The translations under genes and the position numbers were made by a program. This document shows, in pieces, positions 6,037 to 8,621 of a stretch of DNA of 8,621 bases. The notes under the pieces were generated by a model. It was not told the origin of the DNA. It was given only the letters and a program-made list of their open reading frames with translations, and searched no databases. This DNA comes from DASROJ01 sp035646975 (GTDB lineage Bacteria; Acidobacteriota; Polarisedimenticolia; JACPZX01; DASXTC01), in NCBI GenBank assembly GCA_035646975.1, contig DASROJ010000244.1, forward strand, positions 1 to 8,621. Reading direction: 5' to 3'. Within the stretch, counting starts at the first letter, position 1, and each line of letters starts with the position of its first letter.

Positions 6037-7431
6037 TCAGACGTCCAACGACTCGCCCCAGGCCTTGAGGAACTCCGCGTAGCTCAACCCGGTCACCGCC
6101 CGGAACGCGGCATCAATATCGGTTCCGCGGCCGAGATGATCCAGTAAGTCATTGAGGTGGGAGTCGGACCAGGTGCGCAGGAAGAACTCGATCTGGGACA
6201 GCGCCCGCGGATAGCTGAACTCGCCGGCGCCCGCCGCGCCGCCGGTTGCTTCGTAGGCCTGCCGCAGTGCAACACGGTGCGCGGAGTCGCTCTTTCCCTC
6301 GCAGACCTGGGCGATGCCTTCCTGGATCCACTGAGGCGCGTTGCCGTGGCTCTTCGACGTCACGATACAGTGCGTCAGCTCATGCATCAGCACCCTGCGC
6401 ACCTGCGGAGTCAGATGCGACAGCCCGCCGATCGGCATGCGAATCTGGCCATCGAACAGACCGCCGACCCAGTCGGGAGACTCGGTGGCTCCGAGAAAGG
6501 CCTGCCTGGAATAAAGCGTCACCTGGATGACTCCAACGGGGTAGTGAGCGAACCGGCTCGACAACCCGGACAACGACTCTTCGAGATACGACAGGATTTC
6601 CGTGGCGAGCTGGGGTGAAGCCTGCTCCCCGTCGAACTTCATCGAGAAGTGAGCCGCGTCGCTGCGTTGAAACCCCTCCTCGGCCTGCCGCAGACGTCGT
6701 GCCCGGTCCAGGCGCGCCTGGACTCCGGCGCCCGGGTTGATGGCCTGGCGCTTCTCCCACCAGTCGATCGCCTCGTCCACACGGCCTGCCTGCATGCAGG
6801 CTTCGCCCATCAGCTCCAGGGCGCGGGCGTTGCCCGGTTGTTCCGACAGCAGCGTCTTGAGCAGCGCCACCGCGTCGTCCGGGCGATTCATGTCGATCAT
6901 CGCCGTGCAGAGGTTCAGCCGCGCCACGAGCAGCTTCGGGTCGTGCGTCAGAGCGCTGTGGTACAGGTCGACCGCCTCGTCATATCTGTGACTGGTCATC
7001 GCGTCGTTGCCCAGGAAGCAGTAAAGCACCGACAGCTCGTGGCGCCCGGCGGCGGTCAGGTCACCCGGCACGGCGCCCGGGTCGTTGATCTGATCGATGC
7101 GGGCGCGCGCGGTGGCCACCGTCAGCGTGCCGGTTGCAGCCCCCGAGGTTTCGAGATCCGGTGGAAGCGGTTGAGGCGCCAGCGCGGCTGGAGTCGGACT
7201 CGTCGTGCGCCCGGCAGCGGGCTGGGGAGCCGGCGACCGTTCGATCGACTCGACCTGGTCGAGGGGGATCCCGATGACGCCACCGGCGTGCGCGCACTTC
7301 AACTCCGCGCCATCCCGGCGGCACTCCTGCAGATGAAGGGTCCGGCCACCTTTCAGATGAACCGTATCGGCGGTGCCCGGGGAGGTGGAAAGGCAGCTCA
7401 GGAGCAGCCCCAGCGCGAGCGCGTCACCCAC
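6037..7431 (-). CDS. exported TPR protein with a peptidase-MA-like (HExxH zincin) domain
   Basis: The GTG at 7431 gives 464 residues. The frame is open to 7632, but that extension lies over the conserved SPOR domain of the next gene and reads as low-complexity shadow. Residues 4-21 are hydrophobic (ALALGLLLSCLSTSPGTA), consistent with export. LLSC (10-13) is a possible weak lipobox. There is no basic residue before the hydrophobic stretch. Residues about 22-65 (DTVHLKGGRTLHLQEC, then GGVIGIPLDQVESIE) form a small beta domain often seen in exported acidobacterial and deltaproteobacterial proteins. A Pro/Ala-rich linker (66-95) leads to TPRs (about 128-235: YDEAVDLYHSALTHDPKLLV; DDAVALLKTLLSEQPGNA; VDEAIDWWEK). 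The peptidase-MA domain is about 260-460, with HELTH at 350-354 and E371 in WIQEGIAQ as the probable third zinc ligand. It should act in the periplasm or on the envelope. Its substrate is unknown. Translation is probably coupled to the upstream SPOR gene. Confidence 0.88.
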   Translation of the reverse strand: MGDALALGLLLSCLSTSPGTADTVHLKGGRTLHLQECRRDGAELKCAHAGGVIGIPLDQVESIERSPAPQPAAGRTTSPTPAALAPQPLPPDLETSGAATGTLTVATARARIDQINDPGAVPGDLTAAGRHELSVLYCFLGNDAMTSHRYDEAVDLYHSALTHDPKLLVARLNLCTAMIDMNRPDDAVALLKTLLSEQPGNARALELMGEACMQAGRVDEAIDWWEKRQAINPGAGVQARLDRARRLRQAEEGFQRSDAAHFSMKFDGEQASPQLATEILSYLEESLSGLSSRFAHYPVGVIQVTLYSRQAFLGATESPDWVGGLFDGQIRMPIGGLSHLTPQVRRVLMHELTHCIVTSKSHGNAPQWIQEGIAQVCEGKSDSAHRVALRQAYEATGGAAGAGEFSYPRALSQIEFFLRTWSDSHLNDLLDHLGRGTDIDAAFRAVTGLSYAEFLKAWGESLDV

Positions 7432-8479
7432 CCAGCCGCGTGATGCGCGGCGTGTTCCGGTCCTGGAGGAATGTCGACGGCACGTCGCGGCGCAGGGCGT
7501 CGCGCGCGCGGGACTGGGACGGATACCTGCCCCAGAAGACGCGGTAGCAGTTTCGCCCGTCGAGACGGGTTGACAGTATGAACAGATCGCCCGAACCACG
7601 CGCATTGTCCACCGCACGTCGCACCGTCTCATCCTGGCAGGCCGTCAGCAGCTGGATGGTGTATTGGCCGGCGCGGCTCGAGATCTCGCGACCGAACAGG
7701 CGTGAGGCTGCGAGATAGTCGCCCGACGCCAGGCTTTCACGTCCGCCGGTTCTTCCCGGGGTCGACTTCAAGATACTCGATTGACCGGGCGATGCAACGG
7801 GGCCGGAACGGGTGGCGATGTCGGGGCTTTCTGCATTTTCGGGCGGAGATTGCGTCGCCTTGTCGGCGATGGTGGAGGTGGTCGAACCAGGCTCCCCGCG
7901 TGCGACGCTGTCGTCAGACCCGCCGGGACCAACGCCAGCGTCACTTTGCACACCCGAGGGCTCCACGGGTGTCGTCCCGGTGGAGCCTTGCCCCGGGGGC
8001 TGCTCGACGGCCTCGGAAACCGGCTTGATCACCTCGCCGGCGTCGCCGGGGTTCTGCGCCATCAGGATGAGAAAAAGAGCCGCGAAGCCTACCGCGGCGG
8101 CCCCACCCAGGAGGAACCAGGGCCGCGAGCTGTCACCGGGGCCCGGGTCGCTGTATGCGGACACAGGGGGAATCGACGACGTCAGATCGGGCAGCGAGGG
8201 TTGCCGGGTCCGCGGATCATCCAGCTCTTCCTCGACATCATCGACATCGACCGTGTCGCCGATCTCTTCTTCCAGTTCGGATTCCTGAGAGATCTCCTGC
8301 CCGGGCTCCTGATCGAGGGAAGCTTCCAGGCTGGTGATGGGGCCTTCGCCTGGAAACGGTTGTCTTGAAATTGGCGGCGGCGTCGGCTCGGGCTGCAACT
8401 CGATCGCCGGCTCGCTCTCCGGTTCCGGAGCGGGAAGCACCTCCTGCACGGGCGTCCGGGCGGTTTCGTCAACCTCCAC
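7424..8479 (-). CDS. single-pass membrane protein with periplasmic SPOR domain; N-terminus unresolved
   Basis: From the first in-frame GTG (8479) the product is 351 residues. Residues 1-118 are Pro/Glu/Asp-rich and disordered (acidic run LEEEIGDTVDVDDVEEELDD at 69-88). One membrane helix, about 121-140 (WFLLGGAAAVGFAALFLILM), follows. A Gly/Pro/Ser/Thr-rich spacer runs to about 245, then a short helical stretch (ASGDYLAASRLFGREI, 251-266), then a SPOR-type domain (about 270-350: GQYTIQLLTACQDETV, DLFILSTRLDGRNCYRVFWG, RYPSQSRARDAL). SPOR domains bind septal peptidoglycan stripped of stem peptides. The YTIQLL...CYRVFWGRY version is common at the ends of deltaproteobacterial secretion and TPR proteins. 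Topology is predicted as N-in, C-periplasmic. The GTG has no Shine-Dalgarno, and protein-like sequence continues in frame upstream to a TGA at 8594-8596, so the true start is probably further upstream (see 8480-8621). Confidence 0.82.
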   Translation of the reverse strand: MEVDETARTPVQEVLPAPEPESEPAIELQPEPTPPPISRQPFPGEGPITSLEASLDQEPGQEISQESELEEEIGDTVDVDDVEEELDDPRTRQPSLPDLTSSIPPVSAYSDPGPGDSSRPWFLLGGAAAVGFAALFLILMAQNPGDAGEVIKPVSEAVEQPPGQGSTGTTPVEPSGVQSDAGVGPGGSDDSVARGEPGSTTSTIADKATQSPPENAESPDIATRSGPVASPGQSSILKSTPGRTGGRESLASGDYLAASRLFGREISSRAGQYTIQLLTACQDETVRRAVDNARGSGDLFILSTRLDGRNCYRVFWGRYPSQSRARDALRRDVPSTFLQDRNTPRITRLGG

Positions 8480-8621
8480 GACGGGGGGAGTGGCCGGGGA
8501 ATCCGGCTGCTGGCTCAGGGCGGCCGGCGCAACCTCGATTCCCTTGACGATCTCGCCGCGCGGCAGACCAGGCCGGACCGGACGACGGTGAAGTCACCCG
8601 CGAGGTTCACTTTGCCTCGGG
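8480..8621 (-). other. unresolved 5' region of the SPOR gene: two protein-like frames split by an apparent one-base slip
   Basis: In the SPOR frame, bases 8593-8480 read as plausible protein (PRGEIVKGIEVAPAALSQQ, then PDSPATPPV) with the same Pro-rich style as the rest of that N-terminus, but no ATG, GTG or TTG start occurs and a TGA stands at 8594-8596. In a second frame a GTG at 8610, with GAGG four bases upstream, opens MNLAGDFTVVRSGL and runs to a TGA at 8515-8517. Joining the two needs a -1 shift between about 8593 and 8563. Possible readings are a base missing from the assembly, a real frameshift mutation, a programmed -1 shift, or two unrelated ends with SPOR translation starting at the GTG at 8479. 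The second frame could also be the tail of an upstream gene. Confidence 0.4.

Noticed and set aside
4301..6082. 593-codon open frame on the plus strand opposite the SDR and J-domain genes
   Set aside because: It spans parts of two real genes and their junction, has low-complexity composition and no family motifs. The opposite strand carries complete SDR, J-domain and TPR signatures.
7432..7632. N-terminal extension of the peptidase-MA frame to an ATG at 7632
   Set aside because: The added 67 residues overlap the conserved SPOR domain coding region in another frame and look unlike any signal or domain. The GTG at 7431 gives a hydrophobic export-like start.
7900..8480. Imperfect Pro/Glu and Gly/Ser/Thr-rich sequence that could suggest a tandem repeat
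   Set aside because: No unit repeats with fixed length. It reads as disordered spacer on both sides of the membrane helix of the SPOR protein.

Overview
This is a high-GC, gene-dense bacterial stretch with seven genes and almost no intergenic space. One gene is cut by the left edge, and the 5' end of another is unresolved at the right edge. There are no RNA genes, transposons, CRISPR arrays or prophage genes. The mix (MutS2, a fused formiminotransferase-cyclodeaminase, a FIST protein, a J-domain/TPR protein with a PATAN-like front end, a TPR/peptidase-MA protein and a SPOR-domain membrane protein) resembles Gram-negative lineages such as Acidobacteriota, Myxococcota or Desulfobacterota-like groups. 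Acidobacteriota-like is my best guess. This is inference from gene style, not a measured placement.

Left half, plus strand: the C-terminal 241 residues of MutS2 (coiled linker, KOW-like domain, Smr domain). After about 50 bp comes a stand-alone FIST/FIST_C ligand-binding protein, and 34 bp later ftcD, a bifunctional glutamate formimidoyltransferase/formimidoyl-THF cyclodeaminase behind a strong ribosome binding site. FtcD moves the formimino group of histidine breakdown into the folate C1 pool. FIST domains are thought to sense small molecules such as amino acids, so the FIST/ftcD pair may be a functional unit.

Right half, minus strand, convergent with ftcD across a 7-bp gap: reading right to left, a single-pass membrane protein with a periplasmic SPOR domain, an exported TPR protein with an HExxH peptidase-MA domain (8-bp overlap), a cytoplasmic PATAN-like/J-domain/TPR protein (11-bp gap), and a short-chain dehydrogenase/reductase (19-bp gap). 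The first three look translationally linked and could form an undescribed cell-envelope or protein-handling module. The SDR at the end may be read through from the cluster or have its own weak promoter.

Most of the window is conventional. The points most worth a second look are the SPOR/peptidase-MA/J-domain cluster, the apparent one-base frame break at the 5' end of the SPOR gene, the FIST-ftcD pairing, and two SD-less starts that each lie just downstream of a -10-like hexamer.
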